DNA from: JAPWJZ01 sp966211335 | GTDB lineage: Bacteria > Pseudomonadota > Alphaproteobacteria > Micavibrionales > UBA2020 | NCBI GenBank assembly: GCA_966211335.1 | Contig: CBIHNF010000002.1 | Location: forward strand, 180,350-244,349 | Length of the DNA stretch: 64,000 bases | Direction of reading: 5' to 3' | Shown: piece after piece, positions 15,409 to 24,760 of the stretch | Position numbering within the stretch: the stretch's first letter is position 1 | Layout of the letters: every line of letters begins with the position of its first letter | Translations under genes and position numbers: made by a program | Notes under the pieces: generated by a model | What the model was told of the DNA's origin: nothing | Seen by the model: the letters and a program-made list of their open reading frames with translations, nothing else | The model's database searches: none

Positions 15409-18255
15409 GTGACTTCCAAGAGAGCCGCTGTGTCCAAGGTCGATAAGACTGAAATCAACGAGCAGGTTGCCGCCAGCATCCGGAATTTTTCCGAACTTGC
15501 GAAGGACGAAGCTTCACGCCAGCGCTCCATCATCGAAATGCCCGAATTCATCCAGCGGAAAGCCGCGCTGATCTCCGCGCACTTCCTGCTGCCAGCGGGC
15601 GCGCGCGTGGTGGACATGGGCTGCGAGCGGGGAGAGGTCAGCTATATGCTGGCGCTCCTGAACCCCCGCGTTGAAATCATCGGCATCGACCGCGACCAGA
15701 AATCCATCGAGTTTGCGCGCAAGCATTACCGCCTGCCGAACCTGTCGTTCCGCCAGACGGATATTTCCATTCCCGATCTGGAAGATGAATCCGTTGACGG
15801 CATCATCAATTCCAACATGCTGCACCACGTCTATTCCGCGCATGGCTATAACCCGGATGAAGTGACGCGCCTGCTCGAAAAGCAGATGCAGAAGCTGAAG
15901 ACCGGCGGCACCATGCTGATCCGCGATTACATCATGCCGCCGGATGGCGAATATGTGCTGCTGGAACTGCCTAACCTGCCGAGCCAGGGGCATACGCCCA
16001 TGGAGCTGTCGGATGCCGACCTGCTCGTCCACTTCTCCCAGCATTCGCGCCCCATGGCCTCCGGCTGCGAAGGCTTCTTTATTGAAGAGCTGATGCCGCG
16101 CCGCGAAGGCACGCGCCTGTTCCGCCTGCCGCACAAATGGGCACTGGAATTCGTGCATCGCAAAAACTATCGAAAGGACTGGGAAAACGAATTGCGGGAA
16201 GAATATACCTTCTTCTCCTATCAGGATTTCCGCCGCGAATTCGCGCGGCTTGGCATGCGCATGGTCTTCTCCGCCCCGCACTGGAACCCCTGGGTCGTGA
16301 AAAATTGCTTCAAGGGTCGCTTCCAGCTGTATAGCGAGGATTATTCGCCGCTGCAGGCGCCCGCGACCAACTACTTCATCGTCAGCCAGAAAGTCGCCGA
16401 CAAGCAAAGCCTTCTGCTGGAAGAGCGCCGTCCGAGCCAGAAGCCCGTCGGCGACTTGCAAATCATGGTGGTGCGTGACAAAAAATCCGGCGCGCTGCAC
16501 GAGCTGGTGAAACGCCCCGGCGAATATTGCGATATCGTGCCCTACCGCATCACGCCGGATAACCGGCTTGTCGTCTATGTGCGCTCCGGCTATCCGCGCC
16601 CCATCGTCAATGCCGTCTCCCGCAACTCCCATAACCTTGACGGTAAAAAGTGGAGCGGTCACCTGATCGAGCCCGTCACGATGGATACGGTCAACATGAC
16701 CGACGACATCGAAGAAAACCGCAAGATGATTTTCGAATACGTGCGCAACTACGCGACGCTGCGCGCGAAGAACGATGAAAGCTGGTATGTGGGCGACACC
16801 TATTTCCCCAGTCCCGACCGTATCGACGAAGCGATCGAACCGGTCTTCGTCGAAGTCGAAAACCCGCAGCGCACGACCTGGCCGATTAAGGAAGACAAGG
16901 AAGTCAACTTTACCGAGATCGGCACGATCACCGAGCTCGACGCCGCTGACATTATTCTCGCAAGCCAAGTCGGCCTTCTGCCCGAACCGCGTCTCGAACT
17001 GCATGTGTTCGAGCTGATGTCGCGCTACAATATTCCGCTGCCGCGCTGGATTGGCGAAGTGATGCCGAAAATGGCCGGCGACCCCGTAACACCGGAAGAC
17101 CCCGATGACATTCTGGATTCCTGCGAGCCTGTCGACTTTGAAGATGAAAAACGCGGCGCGGTTCTGCTGAAGCCCGTCAAATCCGTCTTCGTGGAAGAGG
17201 GCAAGGTCGGCCGCGGCACGCGCGGGTTGTCGTCGCAGGATATCGAGTTCATCGTGACCGACGACGGCATTGAAAACATCGCCGTGGTCATTCCCATTTC
17301 GCATGACTGGGACAACAACCTGCTTGTCGCGCTGGACCCCAAAATCCTGCCCGTGCCGAACCGCCTTGGCGGCGACGGCGCGATGCTGAATGCGCCCAGC
17401 TTCCCGCTGCCCCGCAACGTGAAGACCGTCGAAGACGCCAAGAATTTCATCGCCGATAAATTCCACGTGCCGGTTGAGCAGGTAGGCCAGCTGGGCGAAA
17501 GCTATTTCACGCATACGGGCGTCACGCCCCAGCGCGTCTATCCCTTCGTCGTGTCATCCCCGCCGCGCGTCGCCGGCATGCCCAAATGGCGCTATGCGCC
17601 GCTGAAGCGCATGTGGCGCCTGTTCGCCTTCCAGCGTTTCTCCGGCGTGCTGCTGAAGATGCTGGCGCGCACACAGATGGCATCGGAGGCGGACAACACC
17701 TTCTCCCTCAACCGCAGCCCGGTAAACCTTAAAAACCAGGGCTTCTCCCTCGCGACCGAAAAAACGGCCGTGGAAGCGAAGAACGTCGGGTATTCCGCTG
17801 TTCCCTCCCGCGTCCTCGGCCAGCGCGGCGGTGCGGGCGGTGGCGGCGCGGCCGCGGCCAAGACGGAAGAATACCAGCCCTATCAGCCGCCCTCGCAAAC
17901 CTCCACCGCCGTGGGGCAGGTTATGCCGCAGCAACCGGCGGCGACGCTGCCTGCCAATAATTTACCAGTGGGCCCGCCTGCAAAAATAGACCCCGCCGTG
18001 CTGGAGCAGAGCAAGGCCGCGCAGGCGATTATCGAGAGCATCGTCTCCCCCCGCATCGGCAAACGGTTGATGGACAGCTACGCGCAGGCGAAGAAGCTGT
18101 TCAAGGGCGGCGATGAAATCCACATGAAGGAAACGCCGACGGTGGCGCAGATCGACAAAGACATCGTCGCCGTCGCCGACCAGCTGAAAAAAATGCGCAA
18201 CGACCGGCTGACGCTGGATCTGCAGCCGCCCAAAGACAAGGGCGGGCGGATGTAA
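15409..18255 (+). CDS. Large methyltransferase-domain protein with duplicated C-terminal module
   Basis: 948 residues from the GTG at 15409, chosen because GGAG lies 6 bases before it. Residues about 25-190 form a class I SAM methyltransferase (motif I VVDMGCERGEVSY; IIGIDRD; DGIINSNMLHH). Residues about 345-475 and 590-710 look like two diverged copies of one module: each has a strand pair with DNxLxV, a proline-rich segment, a helix, and a final GDTYFPSPD- or GESYFTHTG-type strand, resembling a Nudix fold without a Nudix box. A low-complexity Gly/Ala/Pro/Gln linker (about 800-870) precedes a helical C-terminus. Its substrate is unknown. It lies 15 bases before another methyltransferase gene. 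Confidence 0.75.
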   Translation: MTSKRAAVSKVDKTEINEQVAASIRNFSELAKDEASRQRSIIEMPEFIQRKAALISAHFLLPAGARVVDMGCERGEVSYMLALLNPRVEIIGIDRDQKSIEFARKHYRLPNLSFRQTDISIPDLEDESVDGIINSNMLHHVYSAHGYNPDEVTRLLEKQMQKLKTGGTMLIRDYIMPPDGEYVLLELPNLPSQGHTPMELSDADLLVHFSQHSRPMASGCEGFFIEELMPRREGTRLFRLPHKWALEFVHRKNYRKDWENELREEYTFFSYQDFRREFARLGMRMVFSAPHWNPWVVKNCFKGRFQLYSEDYSPLQAPATNYFIVSQKVADKQSLLLEERRPSQKPVGDLQIMVVRDKKSGALHELVKRPGEYCDIVPYRITPDNRLVVYVRSGYPRPIVNAVSRNSHNLDGKKWSGHLIEPVTMDTVNMTDDIEENRKMIFEYVRNYATLRAKNDESWYVGDTYFPSPDRIDEAIEPVFVEVENPQRTTWPIKEDKEVNFTEIGTITELDAADIILASQVGLLPEPRLELHVFELMSRYNIPLPRWIGEVMPKMAGDPVTPEDPDDILDSCEPVDFEDEKRGAVLLKPVKSVFVEEGKVGRGTRGLSSQDIEFIVTDDGIENIAVVIPISHDWDNNLLVALDPKILPVPNRLGGDGAMLNAPSFPLPRNVKTVEDAKNFIADKFHVPVEQVGQLGESYFTHTGVTPQRVYPFVVSSPPRVAGMPKWRYAPLKRMWRLFAFQRFSGVLLKMLARTQMASEADNTFSLNRSPVNLKNQGFSLATEKTAVEAKNVGYSAVPSRVLGQRGGAGGGGAAAAKTEEYQPYQPPSQTSTAVGQVMPQQPAATLPANNLPVGPPAKIDPAVLEQSKAAQAIIESIVSPRIGKRLMDSYAQAKKLFKGGDEIHMKETPTVAQIDKDIVAVADQLKKMRNDRLTLDLQPPKDKGGRM

Positions 18256-18270
18256 TTCCGCGATTGCCTC

Positions 18271-19173
18271 ATGACCGCATCCCCCACCGTTTTTGACCGC
18301 CAGCTTCTGCGCCTGCGCCGCGACCGAGCCGCACAGAACATTCACGATTTCGACTTCCTGCTGGCGGATGTATCAAACCGTCTCATCGACCGCCTCGACA
18401 TGGTGCGCCGCGAATTTGCCACTGTCATCGACCTTGGCGGCGCGCATGGCCTGCTGGCGCAAAAGCTGCGCGCACGCGCGGGGACTGACATTGTTTTCAC
18501 GACAGATATTTCGCAACGGCTGGCAGCACAATCCGGCGGCGTCGTGGCGGATGAGGAATTTTTGCCCTTCGCAAAGCACAGCCTTGATGCGGTGGTGAGC
18601 AACCTGTCCCTGCACTGGGTGAATGACCTCCCGGGTGCCTTGATTCAAATTCGCAATGCTCTGAAGCCCGACGGCTTGTTCATGGCGGCGCTGCTCGGCG
18701 GTGAAACCCTGCGCGAACTGCGCGCAGCGCTGATGGAAGCTGAAATGGCCGTGACCGGCGGCGCATCGCCGCGTGTGTCGCCCTTTATCGACCTGCGTGA
18801 TATGGGCGCGCTCATGCAGCGGGCGCAGTTTGCGCTGCCCGTTGTCGACAGCGAAATCATCACGGTCGATTATTCCAGCCCCCTGAAGCTGATGCAGGAT
18901 TTGCGCGGCATGGGCGCGACGAATGCCACCTTCAACCGCCTGCTGAAGCCAACGCGGCGCAAGGTCATATTGGAAGCCGCGCGCCTCTATCAGGAAAAAT
19001 TCGGCGACGCCGCAGGCCGCGTTCCCGCGACCTTCCAGGTCGTCTACGTCATCGGCTGGGCGCCGCATGCCAGCCAGCAAAAGCCCTTGAAGCCGGGCTC
19101 CGCCGCGGCGCGCCTTGCGGATGCCTTAAAAACCGATGAAATCGGCACCGGTGCGGCTGTTTCCGAGGATTGA
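18271..19173 (+). CDS. NDUFAF5-like methyltransferase-fold protein
   Basis: 300 residues. It has the family start (VFDRQLLRLRRDRAA), a SAM-binding core (TVIDLGGAHGLLAQKL), VVSNLSLHWVNDLPGAL, and PFIDLRDMGALMQRAQF. The pattern matches the alphaproteobacterial relatives of mitochondrial NDUFAF5, which hydroxylates an arginine of complex I subunit NDUFS7; BioC is a more distant relative. It is often found near comF in alphaproteobacteria, as here. It lies 15 bases after the large methyltransferase gene, so probably in one transcript. Confidence 0.8.
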   Translation: MTASPTVFDRQLLRLRRDRAAQNIHDFDFLLADVSNRLIDRLDMVRREFATVIDLGGAHGLLAQKLRARAGTDIVFTTDISQRLAAQSGGVVADEEFLPFAKHSLDAVVSNLSLHWVNDLPGALIQIRNALKPDGLFMAALLGGETLRELRAALMEAEMAVTGGASPRVSPFIDLRDMGALMQRAQFALPVVDSEIITVDYSSPLKLMQDLRGMGATNATFNRLLKPTRRKVILEAARLYQEKFGDAAGRVPATFQVVYVIGWAPHASQQKPLKPGSAAARLADALKTDEIGTGAAVSED

Positions 19174-19240
19174 CAATTCCATAAAGGCCGATTAAGGTCT
19201 GGCTGATTTCAACAGTCCCGATTTTTTAAAGGCTTTTCCC

Positions 19241-19888
19241 ATGTCCAAGAAGCTTGCCGATATTTTCAACCATTTGTCCAAACCGCAGGTCGAGGCCGCA
19301 TCGCGCCTTGATACCGTGCTCGATACGCTGCAGGCCAAAATCGACTCGATGAAAACCACCGATCCGTCCAAGGACATGATCATGATCCAGCTGCCGCTTG
19401 GCGAAATGCCGGCCGACAAAACCTGGGACATCATGATCGGTTTTGAAAAAGAACTGGCCAAGCGTTACCCGCAGGTCGACTGCATGATGGGAGGCACCAA
19501 TTCCATCTGGGGCAACGCGATTTTCATCACCCTCACCATCGGCCGCGACAACGACATGGCAAAAGCGCTGAAGGCCGGCCTTGATCCCCGCGACTACAAT
19601 GAATACTACGACAACGTCATGAAACGCCTTGGTGAGGCGAAGGGCATGGAGCGCTTTGCGGAGAAAGCCAACTTCGACACCATCCATTCCGTTCTGCACC
19701 GCGTGACCGCCGACGGCGGCGATGCCAATGCCGCGGGCCCCGTGCGCACCAGTATCCCCACCAGCGCCTATTCCCGCCCGCACGAATTCTTCGGCCGCTA
19801 TACGATGTGGGACGTCGACGCCAGCTGGCCGAAACCCGCGCTGCTGCCGCAGTTCGCGCATATCATCCCGAAACCGAAGAACCCTTGA
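19241..19888 (+). CDS. Conserved-looking cytoplasmic protein, unknown
   Basis: 215 residues, no signal peptide or membrane segment, with good codon use throughout. The first 110 residues are mixed alpha/beta (SKDMIMIQLPLGEMPADKTWDIM). The C-terminus is proline- and tryptophan-containing (TMWDVDASWPKPALLPQF). No family is recognised. It ends just before a strong terminator and follows the NDUFAF5-like gene by 67 bases. Confidence 0.6.
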   Translation: MSKKLADIFNHLSKPQVEAASRLDTVLDTLQAKIDSMKTTDPSKDMIMIQLPLGEMPADKTWDIMIGFEKELAKRYPQVDCMMGGTNSIWGNAIFITLTIGRDNDMAKALKAGLDPRDYNEYYDNVMKRLGEAKGMERFAEKANFDTIHSVLHRVTADGGDANAAGPVRTSIPTSAYSRPHEFFGRYTMWDVDASWPKPALLPQFAHIIPKPKNP

Positions 19889-19905
19889 GATAATTTATCA
19901 ACACA

Positions 19906-19940
19906 AAACCCGCCGCCGGATTTCTACCGGCGGCGGGTTT
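19906..19940 (+). terminator. Rho-independent terminator
   Basis: A 14-base perfect stem (AAACCCGCCGCCGG / CCGGCGGCGGGTTT) with a 7-base loop, 17 bases after the stop at 19888. The T run is short (TTTGCTT). It ends the 15.4-19.9 kb transcript. Confidence 0.85.
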
Positions 19941-20090
19941 GCTTATTCTATAATCGCGTCTTGCGTTATTTCGGGGCGGGAGCGGGGGGAGGCGTGACCA
20001 ACACGCCAGCTCGCGGCGTTACGGTGGACTTCAAATCTATCCACACAAGATATTGATAAAAATGAGTTTTATAGGATTATATCGCGTGGA

Positions 20091-20867
20091 TTACTTCGCC
20101 GCTGTCATCAGGTAATTAACGCTGACGTCATCGCGGCTGAGCGCGAAGGCATTGGCGAGCGGGTTGAAGGTCATGCCGCAGATATCGGTGATGTCGAGGC
20201 CATTGGCGGTGATATGCGCCGCAAGCTCCGACGGTTTCATGAACTTCTTCCAGTCATGCGTGCCCACGGGCAGCCAGCGCAGGATATATTCCGCCGCGAT
20301 GATGCCGAGCATATAGGACTTCGGCGTGCGGTTCGGCGTCGACATAATCAGCAACCCGCCGGACTTCACCAGCTTCGCCAACGCCTTGATAAACACATCG
20401 ACGTTGTCGACATGCTCGACGATTTCGAGCGCGGTGACGATATCGAATTTTGCGCCTGTGGCCGCGAGGGCTTCGGCCGTCGTCGCGCTGTAATCAATCT
20501 TCAGGCCCTGCGCCTTCGCATGCGCCGCGGCAATTTTAATGTTCTCTTTGCCGGCATCAACACCGGTCACGCTTGCACCCATGCGGGTGAGGGGCTCGGT
20601 CAGCAAGCCGCCGCCGCAGCCGATATCGGCGATTTTAAGGTTTTGTAAACTCTTGAAGCCCGCCGACAGGCCGAAGTGATCGCAGGCTATACGCTTTATA
20701 TAGTCCAGCCGCACGGGGTTGAGTTTATGCAGCGGGCGCATGGGGCCGGATTCATCCCACCATTTATCGCCGAGAGAATCGAATTGCCGAATCTCTTCGG
20801 CATTAATCGTCGACTTGGTTCCAGAAATTTTCGATTTTTTTTGCGACATAGATTGCATTTTATCCAT
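20091..20867 (-). CDS. ubiG: 3-demethylubiquinol 3-O-methyltransferase UbiG
   Basis: 258 residues with the UbiG start (FDSLGDKWWDESGPMRPLHKLNPVRLDYI), SAM motif I (IADIGCGGGLLTEPL), ALEIVEHVDN, and GTHDWKKFMKPSEL near the C-terminus, all diagnostic. UbiG performs both O-methylations in ubiquinone synthesis at the membrane surface. It has an excellent AGGAGG ribosome site. It is monocistronic and diverges from the gene at 21022. Confidence 0.95.
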   Translation of the reverse strand: MDKMQSMSQKKSKISGTKSTINAEEIRQFDSLGDKWWDESGPMRPLHKLNPVRLDYIKRIACDHFGLSAGFKSLQNLKIADIGCGGGLLTEPLTRMGASVTGVDAGKENIKIAAAHAKAQGLKIDYSATTAEALAATGAKFDIVTALEIVEHVDNVDVFIKALAKLVKSGGLLIMSTPNRTPKSYMLGIIAAEYILRWLPVGTHDWKKFMKPSELAAHITANGLDITDICGMTFNPLANAFALSRDDVSVNYLMTAAK

Positions 20868-21021
20868 TTTTTCCTCCTGAAAACTAACGCCTTTTTCGCC
20901 CGTCTCACAAGGGTTAATGAGAGGTAAATTCCATATTCTATTTACTTAACTAATTTTTCATAGCGCGAGCGTAGTCTTCGAGGTGGGGAAACTAAGGAAC
21001 TAAAAAACAGGGGCCAAGAAC

Positions 21022-21483
21022 ATGATCAAGAGCAGCATCACTTCCTTCATCGCAACCGCCGGCAGCCACGCAGCACAGAACAGCGTTGTGTTCGGCAGCA
21101 TGGCAGTGGTCGCAGCGGTGGCGGTCGGCTTCCTCTTCATGTTCAACGAAGCGGCTTACCAAGGTGGCGTGCAGCGCCGCAGCCAACTGGGCGTGATGCC
21201 GGAAACGAAATTCGCCAACAAAACCTCGGCCGATACGGCTGTCGCCCCCGCCATGAACTTCCTCGCCGCCGCTGACGAACAGCCGGCCTTCGCGGGCGAG
21301 CTGATTGCGGTTGCCAAAGACCTCGCGGTCCGCGTTCTCTCGGGCAAGGCGCCGGTTGCGGAACTCATCGCGATGCTCGACATGCTGGAGCGCATGGGCG
21401 TGAAAGTGAAGGGCCTGTTCAACATCGGTTCCGCCTTCTACACCCCGAAATTCGAAGCTGAACTGGACGCCAAAGCCGCTTAA
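21022..21483 (+). CDS. Single-pass membrane protein, unknown
   Basis: 153 residues with one hydrophobic segment (about 22-41) after a short polar N-terminus. The soluble part is alanine-rich and mostly helical (AELIAMLDMLERMGVKVKGLF). No family is recognised. It is followed 77 bases later by two more unknown genes on the same strand. Confidence 0.6.
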   Translation: MIKSSITSFIATAGSHAAQNSVVFGSMAVVAAVAVGFLFMFNEAAYQGGVQRRSQLGVMPETKFANKTSADTAVAPAMNFLAAADEQPAFAGELIAVAKDLAVRVLSGKAPVAELIAMLDMLERMGVKVKGLFNIGSAFYTPKFEAELDAKAA

Positions 21484-21560
21484 GCCTAAAGATTGCTTAA
21501 AGACGGCGACCATGGCATCCTTGAGTCCTGTATTCATTCAAGGTTTTGCCGGCGAGAGCG

Positions 21561-22433
21561 ATGGAAGATTTCAACACAGCCCTCATCCGCGAGAAAGTCG
21601 ACATCATCGACGATGCCGCCGCATCAGGCGCGGACGACGAGGCGAATGTCATCCGGAGCAACCGCATCTTCCTGAAGCTGCAGCAGCCCGCACCGGGCCA
21701 CAAGACCGTTACCGAAAAAGTCGTTATCCGCTGCCAGAACATGCACAGCACCATGCGCCTTGCCGCACGGGTGATGACGGAATTTTACGACTTCGGTTTT
21801 TTCGGCGCTCGCGAAACGCCGTTTGACTGGGACGCCGCCTGGGCGGACAGTCAGTCAGACTACGAGAAGGCGTACAACCAGCAAAACTGGGCTGCCGCCT
21901 ATATCGACGGCAAGTCCGTTTTCCGCACCCGCCATTCACCCTTCACCGATATCATCGAGCAGTGCGCGATGCTCAATATCGATGATTACGACCAGACGAT
22001 GCGCGTGACGCAAGGGGCGCTGAAGCGCGTCGGCAAGGAAGTGAAAATCAGCCATGCCACGACGGTTGCCGCCATCATGACCGATGTGGGCGACCAGATG
22101 CGCTGCGGCATTCTGCACCGGACCGACGGGCGCGATGCCGCATTTAACTTCACCGCGACCGGCGGCGTTGCCGCGGCGCGCGTGCCGCAATCGCTGGGAA
22201 CTGTCGGCCTGTTGCTGGAGGGGCTTAACCTGCGCCATGCGCTGCGGGGGCTTTCCGCCAGTTCGCGCGTCGGCTTTGCGCGCAAGCACACCGAAATGGA
22301 TACGCAACTCACCGCCGTTACCGCGCGCCTTGTGGGCATCGACAGGGCGATACGGGATTTTGAACAAAATTATTCAGTCAAGTACCGCCCGGAAAAGCCC
22401 GTCTTTTTCGGCGGCAAAGCGTTAAGGAGTTAA
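21561..22433 (+). CDS. Cytoplasmic protein of unknown function
   Basis: 290 residues from the ATG at 21561 (GGCGAGAG upstream). It starts MEDFNTALIREKVDIID. The middle is rich in aromatic and acidic residues (TPFDWDAAWADSQSDYEKA); there is no membrane segment. Its stop is 3 bases before the next ATG, so the two genes are coupled. I recognise no family. Confidence 0.65.
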   Translation: MEDFNTALIREKVDIIDDAAASGADDEANVIRSNRIFLKLQQPAPGHKTVTEKVVIRCQNMHSTMRLAARVMTEFYDFGFFGARETPFDWDAAWADSQSDYEKAYNQQNWAAAYIDGKSVFRTRHSPFTDIIEQCAMLNIDDYDQTMRVTQGALKRVGKEVKISHATTVAAIMTDVGDQMRCGILHRTDGRDAAFNFTATGGVAAARVPQSLGTVGLLLEGLNLRHALRGLSASSRVGFARKHTEMDTQLTAVTARLVGIDRAIRDFEQNYSVKYRPEKPVFFGGKALRS

Positions 22434-22436
22434 ATC

Positions 22437-23024
22437 ATGGATAAGAACCAGTTCGACCAGATGCTGAAAATGATGCAATCCGACAGCGACAGCGACGCGC
22501 TGATGGGCCTGCGCGGGTTGCAGGGCCTCTTCAAGCATGACGGCGTCGATTTTGGCGAGGCGATTGCCTTCCTCGTGCAAAATATGGACGCGGTGAAGGC
22601 CAAGAAACCCGTCATCGACAACGCGCCGAAAGCCGCTGCCGCCCGCCCGCCCGTTACTATTTCCGGCATGCCGCAGTGCCATATGCCGCGCGGCGGCTTT
22701 ATCGAGATTGTGCCGCCCGGCACCACCACCGGCCTGCAGGTACAACTGCCCGGCGCGGCGGGTGAAGACGCCGAAAACATCGCCAATAATTTTAAAGACG
22801 CGCTGGTGGCCGCCGCCATCAACAAAAGCCGCTTCAAATTGAAACTCATCGACATGAAGAACGCCAGCGGCGAAGTGGTGGAGACAGCCCTGCAGGCGGA
22901 ATATGAACGCGCCGGCATGACCGCCATCCGCGTCTGGGCTAATGTGCGCGGCGAAGTCGCGGCGCTGGCGACGGTGTTGCGCAAGGCGCTCGCCACCGCA
23001 CTGCCGGACCTTGTTGCCGCTTAA
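22437..23024 (+). CDS. Cytoplasmic protein of unknown function
   Basis: 195 residues with AAGGAG five bases before the ATG. The N-terminal helices (residues 1-50: FDQMLKMMQSDSDSDALMGL, then LFKHDGVDFGEA) faintly recall the DUF2786 start, but this is not enough for a call. The middle contains SGMPQCHMPRGGFIEIVPPG. The last 4 bases overlap the stop of the convergent O-methyltransferase gene. Confidence 0.6.
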   Translation: MDKNQFDQMLKMMQSDSDSDALMGLRGLQGLFKHDGVDFGEAIAFLVQNMDAVKAKKPVIDNAPKAAAARPPVTISGMPQCHMPRGGFIEIVPPGTTTGLQVQLPGAAGEDAENIANNFKDALVAAAINKSRFKLKLIDMKNASGEVVETALQAEYERAGMTAIRVWANVRGEVAALATVLRKALATALPDLVAA

Positions 23025-23662
23025 AAATTCTTGATCGCGACCGTCATGCCCTCCGGCGTCGGCAGTAAAATGCCGGTGTAATATCGGTCATCGCCCAGCC
23101 GCGCGTTGAAGGCGGTCATGGCATCGAAAGCCGTTTTACGCACGCGGTCGACAGGTTCCGCCGCATAGACCGCGCCGAATAAAAACGTGTTGTCGCCCAC
23201 AATCAGCCCGCCCTTGCGAATGTTCTTCTCCGCCCAGTTCAGGTAGTTCATATAGTTCAGCTTGTCGGCATCGATGAAGATCATGTCGAAGGGGCCTTCC
23301 AGTTCCGCAAGGCTTTCCAGCGCATCGCCGACACGCAGTTCGATTTTTTTACCCGCATCAAATTTCGCAAAATGCACCGCGGCTTTTGCTGCGCGGTTTT
23401 GATCTTTTTCGAGCGTGATAATCTTGCCATCTGACGGCAAAGCTTCCGCCATCCACAGTGCCGAATAACCGCCGAGAGTGCCTACCTCGACAATCTTTTT
23501 CGCGCCCGAAAGTTTCACCAACACCTGCAGGAATTTCCCCTCCTGCGGCGACAGGCTGATCTGGTCGTTGGGATCAGTCATGTTTTCGCGCACGCTGCGG
23601 AGCGCATCGCTCTCATGCGCGAAGGTGTCGCGGATATAGTCAAACTTCGCGTCTTCGCTCAT
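23021..23662 (-). CDS. Class I O-methyltransferase (COMT/CCoAMT type)
   Basis: 213 residues from the ATG at 23660-23662, which overlaps the upstream stop (ATGA). Motif I (KKIVEVGTLGGYSALWMA), the acidic loop (KIITLEKDQNRA), and the metal-binding strand (FDMIFIDADKLNYMNYL) followed by GGLIVGDNTFLFG mark the divalent-cation-dependent caffeoyl-CoA/catechol O-methyltransferase family. The substrate is unknown. Confidence 0.88.
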   Translation of the reverse strand: MSEDAKFDYIRDTFAHESDALRSVRENMTDPNDQISLSPQEGKFLQVLVKLSGAKKIVEVGTLGGYSALWMAEALPSDGKIITLEKDQNRAAKAAVHFAKFDAGKKIELRVGDALESLAELEGPFDMIFIDADKLNYMNYLNWAEKNIRKGGLIVGDNTFLFGAVYAAEPVDRVRKTAFDAMTAFNARLGDDRYYTGILLPTPEGMTVAIKNF

Positions 23663-24000
23663 GACAATTGCTTCATGACGAAGGTATGAATTAAATAGCC
23701 CGCGACCAGCAGCGCGAGGCCCATGCCGTACAAGCCCCAGAAGCCGAGCTTGATTTCTTTCGCGAACAGGAACGGCACGAAGAAGAGCAGCGACAGCGGC
23801 ACCGCGACGAGGATGCTTTTGGCAAATTTGACGGAGGCATCGGCGTTGCTGTATTCCGCATAGGAAAACGCCAGCACGAGGAGGGAGGCCAAGGGCAGGG
23901 CGATAATAAACCCCGCCAGCTCCGGCTTTTTGTCCGACAGCCATGAGGCGAAAGCAATCACCACGGCGGAAATGGCTATTTTTACGGGGAACCAGTACAT
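23659..24000 (-). CDS. Small integral membrane protein, DUF3147-like
   Basis: 113 residues with four hydrophobic helices (about 5-20, 29-46, 62-80, 87-108), matching the size and layout of DUF3147 proteins. It is translationally coupled to the O-methyltransferase gene. The function is unknown. Confidence 0.6.
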   Translation of the reverse strand: MYWFPVKIAISAVVIAFASWLSDKKPELAGFIIALPLASLLVLAFSYAEYSNADASVKFAKSILVAVPLSLLFFVPFLFAKEIKLGFWGLYGMGLALLVAGYLIHTFVMKQLS

Positions 24001-24058
24001 GGTATATTCCTTCTCTGAGATGAGAGCAGAGTAGGGCAGCAGGAGTTATCTTTCAAGA

Positions 24059-24760
24059 ATGCGCGTGGTGGTTTTGACAGGGGCGGGGATATCGGCGGAA
24101 TCGGGCATTCGCACCTTTCGCGCGGCCGATGGCTTGTGGGAAGATCACCGTGTGGAAGATGTCGCCTCGCCGGAAGGCTTCATCCGCGACCCGAAGCTCG
24201 TCTACCGCTTCTATAACGAACGCCGCCGCCAGCTGGGCGAGGCGCAGATCCAGCCGAATGCCGCGCATGTCGCGCTGGCAAAACTGGAAGAACGCCTCGG
24301 CGATGATTTTCTCCTGGTGACACAGAATATCGATGATTTGCATAAACGTGCCGGCAGCCAGCGCTTGCTGCCCATGCATGGCGAGTTGCGCAAGGCGCGC
24401 TGCACCGGATGCCTTGGCCTTAATGACTGGACGGCGGATTTTGATGGCGCGACAGCCTGCCCGATGTGCGGCGATACCAGCCTGCGGCCGCATGTGGTCT
24501 GGTTTGGCGAAATGCCGCTGTATATGGACCAGATTTATCACGCGCTGAGCCATACCGATGTTTTTGCCGCGATTGGCACCTCCGGCAACGTCTATCCAGC
24601 GGCGGGATTTGTTGAGGTCGCCAACAGGGTCGGTGCCGAAACGATTGAATTGAACCTTGAGCCGTCCAATCGCGCGACGGCCTTCTCGCAAGCCCGCTAT
24701 GGCAAAGCGACGGAGACTGTGCCACTATGGGCAAACGGCATACTGGACAAAATTTCATGA
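24059..24760 (+). CDS. cobB: Sir2-family NAD-dependent protein deacylase
   Basis: 233 residues with the sirtuin motifs GAGISAESGIRTFR, the catalytic TQNIDDLHKRAG...HGE, two zinc CxxC pairs (CTGC, CPMC), RPHVVWFGE and GTSGNVYPAA. The YRFYNERR segment supplies the Tyr/Arg pair of class III sirtuins (CobB/SIRT5 type), which remove succinyl and malonyl as well as acetyl groups. The ribosome site AGGAG is 14 bases away, so a start a few codons later is possible. It overlaps the next gene by 4 bases. Confidence 0.93.
   Translation: MRVVVLTGAGISAESGIRTFRAADGLWEDHRVEDVASPEGFIRDPKLVYRFYNERRRQLGEAQIQPNAAHVALAKLEERLGDDFLLVTQNIDDLHKRAGSQRLLPMHGELRKARCTGCLGLNDWTADFDGATACPMCGDTSLRPHVVWFGEMPLYMDQIYHALSHTDVFAAIGTSGNVYPAAGFVEVANRVGAETIELNLEPSNRATAFSQARYGKATETVPLWANGILDKIS

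Noticed and set aside
15514..17514. 666-codon minus-strand frame opposite the large methyltransferase gene
   Set aside because: Shadow frame; the plus-strand protein has domain motifs and a ribosome site.
20915..20932. CtrA-like site TTAA-N7-TAAA upstream of the gene at 21022
   Set aside because: Only one half matches the TTAA-N7-TTAA consensus; AT-rich gaps give such matches by chance.
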